Shown: piece after piece, positions 34,436-43,275 of the stretch | Layout of the letters: each line of letters starts with the position of its first letter | How positions within the stretch are numbered: position 1 is the stretch's first letter | Assembly: GCA_004431415.1 (NCBI GenBank) | Contig: QPMI01000392.1 | Span: forward strand, 1-64,000 | DNA: 64,000 nucleotides | Reading direction: 5' to 3' | From: Cyanophora paradoxa | Lineage: Eukaryota; Glaucocystophyceae; Cyanophorales; Cyanophoraceae | Position numbers and translations under genes: made by a program | Notes under the pieces: generated by a model | The model's input: the letters and a program-made list of their open reading frames with translations, nothing else | What the model was told of the DNA's origin: nothing | Database searches by the model: none

Positions 34436-36157
34436 ATGTCGACCGAGTCCGCCAACTTTGCCGCCGTCGACGCGTCGTCGGCCGCCGCGCGCGCCCTCTT
34501 CGGAGTCCGCCGGGCAGAGGCGTGGATCAAGGTCGGCTCGAGCCGCGCCATCGGGACGATCTGCGCGGCCGGCGCCGTCGCCGATGGCTCGGGCGGGGCG
34601 GCGCGCTTTGCCGTCCTCGTGCCGATGGTGCAGTCGCACTTTGCGTCCGTCATCAAGGGGACGAGCCTCTCGGCTGGCGCCCAGGAGGAGTGGACGCGTC
34701 TGCGGGTGGAGGTGGTCGAGAAGATTGGGGCCCAGCTCGTCCCCGGCGGCGGCTACGAGGCCGTGGGGGACATGTACCTGAGCCCCTCCGGATCGACGGC
34801 GCGCGATGTCGACGGGTCGATGCTTCTTGTCGTCGATTACATTCCTCGGCCGGGCCCCAAAATCATCGTCCGCATCCATCACCTGGAGATGCCGGGGCAC
34901 GTCAGCCGCGGCTGGCTCGTTGAGGGTCGGGTGCTGCCTGCCGCGCCGGCGCCGGCCTCTGCAGGGGTGGCGCCGGCGCCGCCTGCACTTGCGCGCACCC
35001 CGCCGCCGGCCGCCCCCCAGCTCGCGATCGGCGGCGAGGTAACCGTCTTCGGGCTTTTCGCCTTTGGGGCCGGCGATCGCGTCTGCGGTCGCTCCGTCTC
35101 GTTGTTCGGCGCGGGATCGCGCTCGGGCTCTCCGCTCTCGATCTGGGCCGTGGTGGCGTTGGACGTCGGGATGGAGGCGCTCCGCGGGGGGGACTCGCTC
35201 GACGGCGAGGCGACGGATCGGAAGAGCGAGAAGGTCGTCGGCTGGATCGAAACGAGCCTTGCCGCCGAGCTGACGGCGTGGAACGGGGGGCGCCCGCTTC
35301 ACGTGAGCATCCACGTCTACAACATCTGCTCGGGGGTGGATGCAGATATGGGACACATTCGCTTCGCCGCGGTGGCCATTCCCTGCGGGGAGGGGGAGAC
35401 GCCCGTCGGCGAGTTTGTTGAGGGCGGGCCCACGCTGCCCAAGGAGGCCTTTTTCGGCCCTCACCCCGCGCACGCGAGCTGCATCAGGGCCCTGCGTCAG
35501 CGCGTGGCCGAACGGAACGCGCCCCTGGCAGGAGTGAGGCGGCGGGCGGCCGCGGGCGCCGTCGACGGCAAGAAGCTTAAGGAGGCGGCGGTGCGGCGGG
35601 CGGTGCCAGAGGACCTTCCGGAGGGGGAGGACGCGCTCCTTGCCCGCCTGCATCTGGCCATGGGCGACGCGGCCGCCCGCGCCCTACCACGGGCCGCCCT
35701 GGCGAGGCGGGTCGCATGCCGCTCCACGGACCCCCGCATCCCCGAGGCGGCCGCCGCGGTCGGCGTCCGCTTCACCGCCCAGCACATCCTCCAGGCGGCC
35801 GGGCGCGGCGTCGACGTCGGGGGCGAGTACCTGGAGGCGATGTGCGCGGCGGCGGCCCCGGAGGAGCTGCGGGCGCTCGGGACGCGGCGGGACCTCGCCG
35901 AGGGGCTGCGGGCCGCCCTGGGCCGCCGCGGGGTCGCCCTCGCCGGCCCGAGCAACCGCGCCGCTCCCGTCGAGCCCGTCGTCGTGCGGGCGCCGACGGC
36001 GGCCGAGATGGCCGAGGCGGCGCAGCGCAGCCGGCAGAAGAAGCTGGAGGAGAAGGAGCTCCACCGCGCCCGCAACGAGGCCAAGCGCGCCGAGCGCGAG
36101 GAGGCGTCGACCTCGGGCCGCAGGAGCGGCCGCGCGACCCGCGGCCGCGCTCAGTAG
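34436..36157 (+). CDS. Unknown 573-residue protein with charged C-terminal tail
   Basis: Single uninterrupted frame. The ATG at 34436 is chosen over earlier in-frame non-ATG codons because it follows the promoter and a purine-rich AGAGAGCC context. The first 300 residues look like compact alpha/beta folds (SMLLVVDYIPRPGPKIIV, then PLHVSIHVYNICSG), interrupted by an Ala/Pro linker. The last 60 residues are highly charged and likely helical, with a QKKLEEKELHRARNEAKRA motif and a basic Ser/Arg end. No family recognised. It converges with the TFIIB-like gene across a poly-C tract. Confidence 0.75.
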   Translation: MSTESANFAAVDASSAAARALFGVRRAEAWIKVGSSRAIGTICAAGAVADGSGGAARFAVLVPMVQSHFASVIKGTSLSAGAQEEWTRLRVEVVEKIGAQLVPGGGYEAVGDMYLSPSGSTARDVDGSMLLVVDYIPRPGPKIIVRIHHLEMPGHVSRGWLVEGRVLPAAPAPASAGVAPAPPALARTPPPAAPQLAIGGEVTVFGLFAFGAGDRVCGRSVSLFGAGSRSGSPLSIWAVVALDVGMEALRGGDSLDGEATDRKSEKVVGWIETSLAAELTAWNGGRPLHVSIHVYNICSGVDADMGHIRFAAVAIPCGEGETPVGEFVEGGPTLPKEAFFGPHPAHASCIRALRQRVAERNAPLAGVRRRAAAGAVDGKKLKEAAVRRAVPEDLPEGEDALLARLHLAMGDAAARALPRAALARRVACRSTDPRIPEAAAAVGVRFTAQHILQAAGRGVDVGGEYLEAMCAAAAPEELRALGTRRDLAEGLRAALGRRGVALAGPSNRAAPVEPVVVRAPTAAEMAEAAQRSRQKKLEEKELHRARNEAKRAEREEASTSGRRSGRATRGRAQ

Positions 36158-36506
36158 TCGGGTCGTGGTCATGTTCACGATCAGTGCGAAATACATAAAT
36201 GTACCCTTAATTGGTTGTGCGAATCGGTGTTTCTCGCGACTCGTCTAGCGCGGGGCTCGACTGGGGCTGGCGGGGGGTACCCCGGTAGCCTCTCCATCCG
36301 CGCCGGCGCCCGAGAGAGCCGGGTGGGCTCCCGGGCGGGGAGCCGCGAGGCGGCAGGGTGCGAATCCGGCCGTCGCCGCGCGGGAAGAGCCCGGAGCCGG
36401 CCGCGGGGTAGACCCGGGCGGCGCCTCGCGCGCCGGTGCGGCGCGGGCGCCTGCGCGCCACCGCTCTCGGGAAATTTCAAATCGCACCCCGAATCAATAT
36501 ATTGGG

Positions 36507-36554
<48 letters not shown>

Positions 36555-36804
36555 CGCGCGCCCACGCCCGCCCGGCCCTATCCAATGGCTATAGTATTAA
36601 TATTTGTTCGATTCGTGTGCAGCATACATCCTCACTCGCGATCGTGATTTCCAAACAGAAGAATCCAAATTTGAAGGACCGGAGAGAGGAATGCACGACT
36701 CGGTGATACGGAGAAAGGCACATCGGCCAGCGCAGCGGGTGGTACGGTACCGGTGGGTCTAGACTAGATCTAGATCTGCAGGTGCCCTAATCGCCGCGTC
36801 AGGC
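36158..36804. other. spacer between convergent genes
   Basis: Holds a C homopolymer of 46 bases at 36508-36553 and TCTAGACTAGATCTAGATCT-type palindromic words at about 36758-36777. No gene is visible. Confidence 0.65.
36508..36553. repeat. poly-C tract, 46 bases
   Basis: An uninterrupted C-run between two convergent genes. The length should be treated as approximate because such runs are hard to sequence. Confidence 0.85.
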
Positions 36805-37724
36805 CTAGGCACCGGGAGCGGGGCCGGGGCCGTAGCCCGCGGCCGTGCGCGAGGCCCGCCGCTGAAACTCGCGGACCACGGGGAGCGCCGTGTACAGCGG
36901 GGTGGGGGCGAGGCCCCAGGCGGCGGCCGCGTGCCGCGGGCTGAGTCGCGGGGCCCCCGGCCCGCGGCTGAGGAGCACCGCCGCAGCGGCGACGGTGGCG
37001 GCGCGGATCTGCGGGATCCCGAGCTCGGGGGCCCTGCTCTCCCTGTGCCACCGCTCGGCCAGCGCGAGGGCGTCGGCCGTCTGGGCGCGGGTGCAGCCGA
37101 GGCGGGCCGCCAGCCCGGGCACGTAGAGGGCGGGCCCCACGCCCCCGTCCGTCCCGGGGGCGGGCGCCCCGGGGACCCTGCGGCGCAGCTCCCTGTAGCA
37201 CCGGACGAGGGCGCGGCGCCGCGTGCCCTCGGGGCAGGCCGACTCGAACTCGCAGATCCGGCGCGGGATATGCAGCGAGGTGCACGCCGAGTAGAGGGCC
37301 GCGAGGACCAGGAGCGAGTAGGGCCGCCCGTTGAAGAGTTCGGGCCGGAGCTTGAGCTGCCGCAGCGCCTCGGTCGCGGCGGCGGGGGGCAGGTTCAGCC
37401 GCTCGCAGGCGGAGCGGAGCTCCTCCAGCAGCCGCGGCCGTGCCTCGAGGGCGAGGCTCGTCGGCGAGGGTGGGCGCTTTGGTTTCGGGCGCTGGGCGCC
37501 GGCGGGGGCGGCGACGGCAAAGGCACCGGCGCCCGGGACGGGGGCGGGCCCGGCGCCCCGCGCGCCCGCACCGCCGGCCGGCGGCGCCCCTGGCTCGGGC
37601 TCGCGCTCGGGAGCGGCGGGGGTACAGCCCCGTTGCGCCTCGGGCGCGAGCCCGCCGTCCTCTCCGTCGATATCGTCGAGATCGATGTCCAGGTCGAGGT
37701 CGTCGAGCTCGAGGCTCGAATCGA

Positions 37725-37757
<33 letters not shown>

Positions 37758-37797
37758 TGGGGCCGGCAAAAGCCGGGGCGGGTGAGGCAGGGGCCAT
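36805..37797 (-). CDS. TFIIB-like protein: acidic N-terminus plus two cyclin folds, no zinc ribbon
   Basis: 330 residues. Residues 15-48 are an Asp-rich acidic stretch, followed by a Pro/Ala/Gly linker to about 115. Residues about 122-208 match the first TFIIB cyclin repeat (LLEELRSACERLNLP, then YSLLVLAALYSACTSLHIPR). Residues about 225-313 match the second (YVPGLAARLGCTRAQTADA, then RAATVAAAAVLLS). TFIIB bridges TBP and RNA polymerase II at promoters, and homologues are common in nucleocytoplasmic large DNA viruses. The usual N-terminal zinc ribbon, which recruits polymerase, is absent and replaced by acidic sequence. A ribbon-like small protein is encoded just upstream on the same strand (38099-38320). 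Confidence in the family is high from the repeat pattern, with no search run. Confidence 0.8.
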
Positions 37798-37850
37798 ACT
37801 CCCGGGCTCCTGGTTGGTCCTCGACTGTCAGACCGCCGGCGGGGGCGGCC

Positions 37851-37884
37851 CCTCTTTATAGCCGGAAAGGGGGCGCGATTCCCG
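37851..37884 (-). promoter_or_regulatory. Promoter of the TFIIB-like gene
   Basis: On the minus strand CTATAAAGAG (37851-37860) lies about 55 bp before the ATG at 37797, preceded by CGGGAATCG (about 37876-37884), a two-mismatch form of the GGGAATCCC motif. Confidence 0.55.
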
Positions 37885-38098
37885 TCGACCGCAAGCCCGG
37901 GGGCTACGGGCCCGAGTTTGATCCTTTTCGTCTCGAATTCCAAATGAAATGAAATCGATTCGCAACTGTCACAATCGCAAATTACCGGAGCTACATCTAG
38001 ATCCGTAGTTACGCATTCTACGTAATTACAACATACGATCTCATCGCGCGGGCGGCTCGGCGGCTCGCGCACGCCTTTGGCCCGCGGCGGCCCCCTGG

Positions 38099-38320
38099 CT
38101 ATAGGCCTCGAGCTCTGCATTCAAAGGGGCTCCCCGAATTCGCGTAGCACATCGTGAGTTCGTACGACGGGCACGACACCAGGGGGGGAAGGGTCGACAC
38201 CACTTCGCCGCAGTCCATGCACGTCGCGGAGCTCTCTTCCGTCTCGCAGACGTTGGCGTGCTCGCATCTCTTGGTCGTCGGGCGACGGGGCGTGCGCGGG
38301 GCGCGATCGAACTTCTCCAT
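38099..38320 (-). CDS. Small zinc-ribbon protein, TFIIB-ribbon-like
   Basis: 73 residues from the ATG at 38320. Residues 19-40 hold C19, H21, C34 and C37 followed by GEVVS. This C-x-H...C-x2-C-G-x-V pattern is the one seen in TFIIB-type zinc ribbons, especially viral ones. A second Cys cluster lies at residues 50-68. An earlier in-frame-looking ATG at about 38417 sits only a few bases after the TATA box and cannot plausibly start the protein. It lies upstream of, and on the same strand as, the TFIIB-like cyclin gene that lacks a ribbon. That it works with that protein is inference; it could equally be an independent zinc protein. Confidence 0.6.
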   Translation of the reverse strand: MEKFDRAPRTPRRPTTKRCEHANVCETEESSATCMDCGEVVSTLPPLVSCPSYELTMCYANSGSPFECRARGL

Positions 38321-38417
38321 GTCGTCGGGCGCGATCGCGAGTGCGGGAGAGGGGGGCCGGCCGCGGGGGGAGGACGTGAGCGTCGGCGGTCGAGTGCCAA
38401 ACGAGGCGCGCCGCCAT

Positions 38418-38480
38418 CCTTTATATAGGAAATTCCCCGGCCCCGGCCGCCCCGCGCGGGGGTACGGCCGAGGGAATCCG
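38418..38480 (-). promoter_or_regulatory. Promoter of the small zinc-ribbon gene, overlapping the stop codon of the upstream gene
   Basis: The minus strand reads CCTATATAAAGG at 38418-38430, and the TAA stop of the SKP1-like gene lies within that TATA box. GGGAATCCG on the plus strand (38472-38480) is a one-mismatch copy of the shared motif and lies inside the upstream coding region. Confidence 0.6.
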
Positions 38481-39365
38481 GGCCGCCGAGAGCTCGCCAC
38501 GTGTCGAGGCCGCGCCCGACCTAGATTCCTCTGCGGACCGCTCCTCGTCCCCTCGGTTTTCTCGGTGGCCCCTTCGGTATTCTCGGTGCTCTTCATCTCC
38601 GGGACCCGTGGACGTGCGAGCTCGCTTCGATTTTCCATCGCGGGGACGGGCGGCGGGTCCGGGCCCGCTCCCCACGTCGCCGTCGAGCCCGAGGCCGCCA
38701 CAGCAGCTCGGCCCGCCGTCGGCGCCCTCATCGGCGTCCATTTCTGGCGCCCCCCGAGGCCCCTCGGAGGACCCCTCTTGATCTCGATCTCGATCCGCCG
38801 CGCGCGGCTCCGGCGCCGGCGCCGCCCGCCGCCGGCGGCCCGGCCGGCGCTCCCTGGCCCAGCGAGCGTCCAGGATGCGCAGGAGCTCCTTGAAAGCGTC
38901 CTTGCGCGATGCCACGCCCCCCCCGCGCCTGGCGGTCGCGTCGGAGAGCGCCTTGCTGTCGAAGTAGGCGAGCACGTCCAGCATCTCAAAGTAGGCGTCC
39001 AGGTCGGAGGCGGCCGTCCCGGGCCACTCGCCCCGCGCGGCGGCGTCGATCCGCCGCACGGAGCGCGGTGAAAAGGGGACGTCGACGACGAGCGGGCGCT
39101 CGGGGGTGCCGGCGGCGCCGTCGGAGCACTCGGAGAGGGTCTGCAGGAGCGCGCTCGTCCTCGCGAGGCCGCAGCAGACTTGGACGACCTCGCCCTCTAG
39201 ATCTCCCCCGCCCTCGCCCCCGCCCTCGGCCCCGCCCCCTCTGGCGCTCGGCCTGCAGCGCAGGGCGATGCCGGAAGGCGCGCCGTCGGCACGGCAGGCA
39301 ATGAGAGCCTCGGGCGCCGGTGCGCGCGGCGCCGTCGGCGTCCGACGGTCGTCGGCCGTTGCCAT
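38421..39365 (-). CDS. SKP1/BTB-like protein with disordered C-terminus
   Basis: 314 residues from the ATG at 39365. Residues about 50-150 resemble a SKP1/BTB fold: a short strand followed by LARTSALLQTL, then PLVVDVPFSPRSVRRID, and MLDVLAYFDSKALSDATAR, which parallels the YLDIK-LLD helix of SKP1. The remaining half is Arg/Glu/Gly-rich low complexity. SKP1 links F-box proteins to cullin ubiquitin ligases; the window also encodes two F-box proteins and a RING protein. The similarity is by pattern, moderate in strength; a plain BTB adaptor is the alternative. The stop codon is buried in the TATA box of the next gene. Confidence 0.55.
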   Translation of the reverse strand: MATADDRRTPTAPRAPAPEALIACRADGAPSGIALRCRPSARGGGAEGGGEGGGDLEGEVVQVCCGLARTSALLQTLSECSDGAAGTPERPLVVDVPFSPRSVRRIDAAARGEWPGTAASDLDAYFEMLDVLAYFDSKALSDATARRGGGVASRKDAFKELLRILDARWARERRPGRRRRAAPAPEPRAADRDRDQEGSSEGPRGAPEMDADEGADGGPSCCGGLGLDGDVGSGPGPAARPRDGKSKRARTSTGPGDEEHREYRRGHRENRGDEERSAEESRSGAASTRGELSAARIPSAVPPRGAAGAGEFPI

Positions 39366-39449
39366 CTCAAACGCTACCTCTACCCCAGCGGGGTGCACGC
39401 GCGAGCGCGCGAAATTCGTGCTCGATTCCTGGCTCCAACGGCGGTAGGG

Positions 39450-39458
39450 GGTATATAC
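39450..39458 (-). promoter_or_regulatory. TATA-like element of the SKP1-like gene
   Basis: The minus strand reads TGTATATAC about 85 bp before the ATG at 39365. The GGGATTCCC and GGGAATCCC sites at 39592-39624 lie between this gene and the divergent gene at 39713 and could serve both. Confidence 0.5.
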
Positions 39459-39591
39459 AAAGTCGAAATACCCGTTGGGCCACCTCTGACCGGCCGCGGG
39501 CAGGCGCGGGATTTGAATTCGAACCGGACTAGTACTCTTGCTGCCGCAGTGCCGGCTACCCCCGGCCCCCCGGCCTCCCCCCCCGCGCGTT

Positions 39592-39654
39592 GGGATTCCC
39601 GGTGCGTCCGACAACGGGAATCCCACGAGCGCGGTCGGCTCCGTCTCTATAAAT
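39592..39654 (+). promoter_or_regulatory. Promoter: paired GGGATTCCC/GGGAATCCC plus TATAAAT
   Basis: Motifs at 39592-39600 and 39616-39624, then TATAAAT at 39648-39654, about 60 bp before the ATG at 39713. The exact 11-mer TGCCGCAGTGC occurs at 39542-39552 just upstream. Confidence 0.75.
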
Positions 39655-39712
39655 TGGATCGGACCCCGAGCACTTGGACAGTTGATGCGGGTACGGACCG
39701 CGGCCGGCGACG

Positions 39713-40603
39713 ATGAATTTGGAGGATTTGCAACGCGGATACGCCCACGCGATGGCTCGTCTCTCGCATGATCCGGAGGGCCGTCGGTCAGCGGTCGGGC
39801 ACGTGGCCTGGGTCGGCGTGCGCCCCGACACAATCTGCGATCTGCTCAGGTTTTTCTTGCGGGACGCTAGCCCGAATCGCGCTTATTTTAAGCTTCTCCG
39901 ACGTTGCCCCGGCCGCGAGAAAATGGAGGCCTGGCTCCACCAGCTCTCGACCCGGGACTCGAGCGGACGGGATGTCGACCCGGAACGCGACGCGCTGCTC
40001 TCAGAGGTGACCAAGTTCCTTCACGCGAACTGGAAGCACGTCATCTGCCACCCCATCTCCGGCGAGCCCGTCGTCCCGATCGAATTCAAGGGGATCCCCT
40101 TTGGAAGCCGCGCGCGCACCGAGCTGGCACCGCCCACCGCGGTCTCAAGGACCCTGCTCAGCCTCGGGGACAACGATCTCTTGGGGCTCCTCGGAATCGC
40201 CGCCGAGACGACGGAGGTGGACGCTACGGACCTGAGATGGCGCCTCGACGAGCTCCTCCGCACGGTCAACGCATGGAGGCGCTTCCTCCTCTTCAACCCG
40301 ACGTACATTCCGCCCGCTGGCTCTTGCAACTACGAGGATTGCCTCGACCTATGGGACAAGATCTGCAAGATTGTAGATCCGTACACGTACACTCCGTCTG
40401 TGTCATGGACGGCGAAACGAATGGTGCGGCGCCGGCCCGGGGCCCCCGAGGTCTTTGCGAAGAGAAGCCAGTGGGAGGCATACAAGACACGCATACGCCG
40501 GACGATCGAGTGCTACAGTTTTGCCGATCTCTGGTACGAGGGCGCCGGCGTCGCCCTCGCCGCCGGCGCCGGTGCCAAGCGCCAGCGCCCTTGCACGCGG
40601 TAG
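39713..40603 (+). CDS. Unknown 296-residue protein
   Basis: Intronless frame starting MNLEDLQRGYAHAM and ending in Arg/Cys. It appears largely alpha-helical, with YFKLLRRCPGREKMEAW, a central HPISGEPVVPIEF segment that could be strands, and a WRLDELLRTVNAWRRFLLF helix. Three Cys residues near AGSCNYEDC and KICK do not make a clear metal site. No transmembrane segment or signal peptide. It shares the paired-motif promoter. No family recognised. Confidence 0.75.
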   Translation: MNLEDLQRGYAHAMARLSHDPEGRRSAVGHVAWVGVRPDTICDLLRFFLRDASPNRAYFKLLRRCPGREKMEAWLHQLSTRDSSGRDVDPERDALLSEVTKFLHANWKHVICHPISGEPVVPIEFKGIPFGSRARTELAPPTAVSRTLLSLGDNDLLGLLGIAAETTEVDATDLRWRLDELLRTVNAWRRFLLFNPTYIPPAGSCNYEDCLDLWDKICKIVDPYTYTPSVSWTAKRMVRRRPGAPEVFAKRSQWEAYKTRIRRTIECYSFADLWYEGAGVALAAGAGAKRQRPCTR

Positions 40604-40969
40604 AGCTAGCTGCATCGACAGATCTACAGCTACAGCTAGCTGTAGACATGTGCGTATATATACGTGAAGTATGGACACGGAATTTGGAATCTGGTTACAA
40701 TATCACGTTATACTCTTGCCGATGCGAAATGTACTCTCGCGTGCACTACCGTATACGTATATAGGCCGCGCCCTGCAGCTGTGCCCAACCCGACCAATGC
40801 AACGCACCCAGCTGCGGGGCAAACTCGCATTCGGATTCGCGAGTGCGGGCCGCCCGGGCGTCGCAGATCTAGATATTCGATATCGACAGCGTAGACGCGC
40901 CTGATTGCTATTATTTCTATCATTCGAAATAGATACATGTAGCGGTAGCTAACGGTACCTGGCATCCGT
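40604..40969. other. AT-rich spacer
   Basis: Convergent intergenic DNA with TATATATACG and GTATACGTATATA words. No gene. Confidence 0.6.
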
Positions 40970-41260
40970 TTAAGACCCTCCCTCGCCCTCGAGCCCACCG
41001 TCGCCGTCGACGACGTTGCCGGCGATGATTCGGTCCTCTTCTTCCATGAATCTGACTCCAAGCTCGACGAGGTGCTCCCACGTCACCGACGCCTCGACTG
41101 CGACCAGATCTTCGAGCGTCTCGTAGTCGACGCCTGCGAGAAAGACCGTCTCTACGTCTTCAGCCCGCGTCGCCGTCGCGCCGGCGCCGTGCATCTCGCT
41201 CAGCTGCGGGCCGGCCGCGGGGCCCGCGAGGGCGATGGGCGTACGCATGCGCGGCGGCAT
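40970..41260 (-). CDS. Small acidic protein with one TWE-RFxEEDRI motif
   Basis: 96 residues from the ATG at 41260; a second Met at residue 5 is possible. Residues 59-80 read VTWEHLVELGVRFMEEEDRI, closely matching both repeats of the protein at 58617-58979; the preceding segment (VFLAGVDYETLEDLV) also aligns. The C-terminus is Gly/Asp/Glu-rich. Supported by a strong promoter. Function unknown. Confidence 0.7.
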   Translation of the reverse strand: MPPRMRTPIALAGPAAGPQLSEMHGAGATATRAEDVETVFLAGVDYETLEDLVAVEASVTWEHLVELGVRFMEEEDRIIAGNVVDGDGGLEGEGGS

Positions 41261-41325
41261 TGCCTCCCTGATTGACGCCTCTTTTCTGCGGAAATGGAGT
41301 CTGACCGGATGGTGCGATGGACCAT

Positions 41326-41391
41326 CCCTTTTATGGGTCTGCCGACGCCGGGATTCCCATGGCCGACCCCCGCGTCGACGCCTGGATTCCC
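41326..41391 (-). promoter_or_regulatory. Promoter: CCCATAAAAGGG plus paired motif
   Basis: The minus strand has CCCATAAAAGGG at 41326-41337, about 66 bp before the ATG at 41260. GGGATTCCC on the plus strand lies at 41350-41358 and TGGATTCCC at about 41383-41391. Confidence 0.75.
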
Positions 41392-41399
41392 AACGTTGA

Positions 41400-41738
41400 C
41401 CCCTGCGCCCCCGCGCCAGGTACGTAGACGGTCCTAGTAGGCCTCTGCGCGGGCAACGATCAGAGTTTGATTTCGCACGCATGTTCCCGGGTTTGAGGTT
41501 CTACGGTTTTGTTTGTAATTACAAGCTTCAGATCGAATCATCAACGGTGCATGCACATAGATGTGACACGCGCTATAGCTAGCGCCTGCAATTATCGTTG
41601 CCGGGGCCAAACAGAAACGTTGTACTGTAATTATGATTATAACATGTACCTGCATACCTAGGCATATGCCTCCCTGGACAGAGATCTAGAGATCTAGATA
41701 TGCATGCATATCTAGCTATAGGATCTAGATCCGCGTAA
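41400..41738. other. palindrome-rich AT-rich spacer
   Basis: Contains GATCTAGAGATCTAGAT and ATGCATGCATAT words next to the stop of the next minus-strand gene. No gene. Confidence 0.55.
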
Positions 41739-41978
41739 TTAGAGCGGCTTGGCGGTGGCGACGAGGATGATCTCGCCCGTCGAGGGCGAGACGGTCAGCT
41801 CGCACTCGACGCGCAGGTTGAGCGCCCGCAGGCCACGGGTGATGAATGGGTCGGAGAGGATATCCTGGCAAAGTCGCTCCATCGACGCGGCCGCCCCCGG
41901 GGGGGCGACGGCGTACATCTTGTCGCCTGTCGTGGTGATCAGGGTGTGGAAGGGGAGGCCGGCGTTCCGGTTGTCCAT
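41739..41978 (-). CDS. Small unknown protein, 79 residues
   Basis: Starts MDNRNAGLPFHTLITTTGDK and ends ILVATAKPL. It looks like a small alpha/beta fold with an EIILVATAK strand. No Cys motif, signal or membrane segment. Supported mainly by the two upstream GGGAATCCC copies. No family recognised. Confidence 0.6.
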   Translation of the reverse strand: MDNRNAGLPFHTLITTTGDKMYAVAPPGAAASMERLCQDILSDPFITRGLRALNLRVECELTVSPSTGEIILVATAKPL

Positions 41979-42026
41979 GCTGCGGGTGGCAGGAGCTAGA
42001 GTGAGAAGTCGCCCACCGCCCAGCGC

Positions 42027-42069
42027 AGTTTTGTGCGCCCATCAATCGGGAATCCCAGGCGGGAATCCC
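42027..42069 (-). promoter_or_regulatory. Promoter: paired GGGAATCCC, weak TATA
   Basis: GGGAATCCC at 42048-42056 and 42061-42069, closer together than in other promoters. The nearest TATA-like sequence on the minus strand is GCACAAAACTG at about 42027-42037, weaker than at the other genes. Confidence 0.6.
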
Positions 42070-42469
42070 AACAGGTACCGGTGCGGCGCCGTCAACGTTA
42101 ACGTGCTACGGTACCCACGACCTTGAGCTCGATCGCGATATCGATCCGGATCTCGAGCGTGTGGGCACGTGCACCGGCCTCGTGCGCACGTGATGATGCA
42201 TATGATCACCGCGTGTCGAACTCCCACTGATATAATAATATATCCACGTGCTGGCGCGTGCGCCGGCCACTGCGGGGGCTGCGACGTGAATTGAGCGCAA
42301 GCGCTCCTCGTCGCGATCTTATTCGAGTTCCGAATGCGCTTTTTGAACCCGAAACCCTCCGGCGGCCAACGGCGGCCAACCCCCTGTCGATCGGATTTTC
42401 TGGATCTTTGATTGCGTTCAATGTCATGAGTCACAAAATGAATTTAATTTCTGTACATCGACTTGAACA
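42070..42469. other. spacer without a gene
   Basis: Rich in GATC- and CACGTG-type palindromes. I see no coding frame or RNA gene. Confidence 0.55.
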
Positions 42470-42901
42470 CTAGTACTGCCACCACGAGGCTGCATAGCAC
42501 TCGGGCATAGCCACGATAGCTGCAGGCGTGCCACAAAGCGGGCGGGGCGGATCCGAATCGATGTCCCACTCGCGATCGCACGTCCGTGCGCTCCATGAGG
42601 TCTGGAGCTCGCCTTTGCCGGCGCACCCCTCGCCCGCTTCGAATTTCGCCCTCCAAACGGCGTCCACGTCGACGTCGACGTCCGAGCCACGTGCACGCAG
42701 GTCGTCGGGTTTGAATTTGTCGTCTAGATCTCCGAGCAGCGTACACGTGTAGCCATCGGGCCCGAAATTGCCCTGGATGAAGGCCAGCGCGTGCGCCTCG
42801 CCCTCGCGCTCCTCCAGCTCGTTTACCATTTGAAGTTCATCCTCGTATGCGTAGCCCTCGTCCGTGGGCACGAGCGGGGTGAAGCAACGTGCGGTCGACA
42901 T
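42470..42901 (-). CDS. Unknown acidic 143-residue protein
   Basis: From the ATG at 42901. The N-terminal half is acidic (YAYEDELQMVNELEEREGEA), followed by FIQGNFGPDGYTCTLLGDLD and a central GSDVDVDVDAVWRAKFEAG; the end is Trp/Tyr-rich. Five Cys residues are scattered without a clear metal site. The start is supported by the promoter. Function unknown. Confidence 0.65.
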   Translation of the reverse strand: MSTARCFTPLVPTDEGYAYEDELQMVNELEEREGEAHALAFIQGNFGPDGYTCTLLGDLDDKFKPDDLRARGSDVDVDVDAVWRAKFEAGEGCAGKGELQTSWSARTCDREWDIDSDPPRPLCGTPAAIVAMPECYAASWWQY

Positions 42902-42970
42902 CCAATTGCAAGATCGATCTCCTCGCGATTTTTCGCGAAACGCAAATGACGCTGCACCTCGGGCCCGCTC

Positions 42971-43059
42971 CCGTTTTGTGGGCATGGCCATGGGCTGGCG
43001 CGGCGCGGGATTCCCGGCCGCGGCCCGGCCCCCTCTCAAAAACGACCGACGGGAATCCC
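42971..43059 (-). promoter_or_regulatory. Promoter: paired motif, weak TATA
   Basis: GGGATTCCC at 43007-43015 and GGGAATCCC at 43051-43059; the minus strand has CCACAAAACGG at about 42971-42981 in the TATA position, about 70 bp before the ATG at 42901. Confidence 0.65.
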
Positions 43060-43275
43060 GGACGCTAATCGGGATCGCGGCTCGGGCTCCCAGGAGGTGC
43101 CGATGGCCGCGGCATTCATATGCATACTCGCTACCTCCGATAGCCTCGTCGTTGCATTGCGTAACAAATCGACACAAGCATTCGAATTCATCACCCGCTT
43201 ACAGCTTTGGAAAATACACTATTCATGCTACGTGGGACGATCCGTCCGGCCGCCGGCCATGGCTATACATAGAAA

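Noticed and set aside
38320-38417. An upstream ATG at about 38417 for the zinc-ribbon gene
   Set aside because: It lies only a few bases after the TATA box and in a different frame from the Cys/His ribbon.
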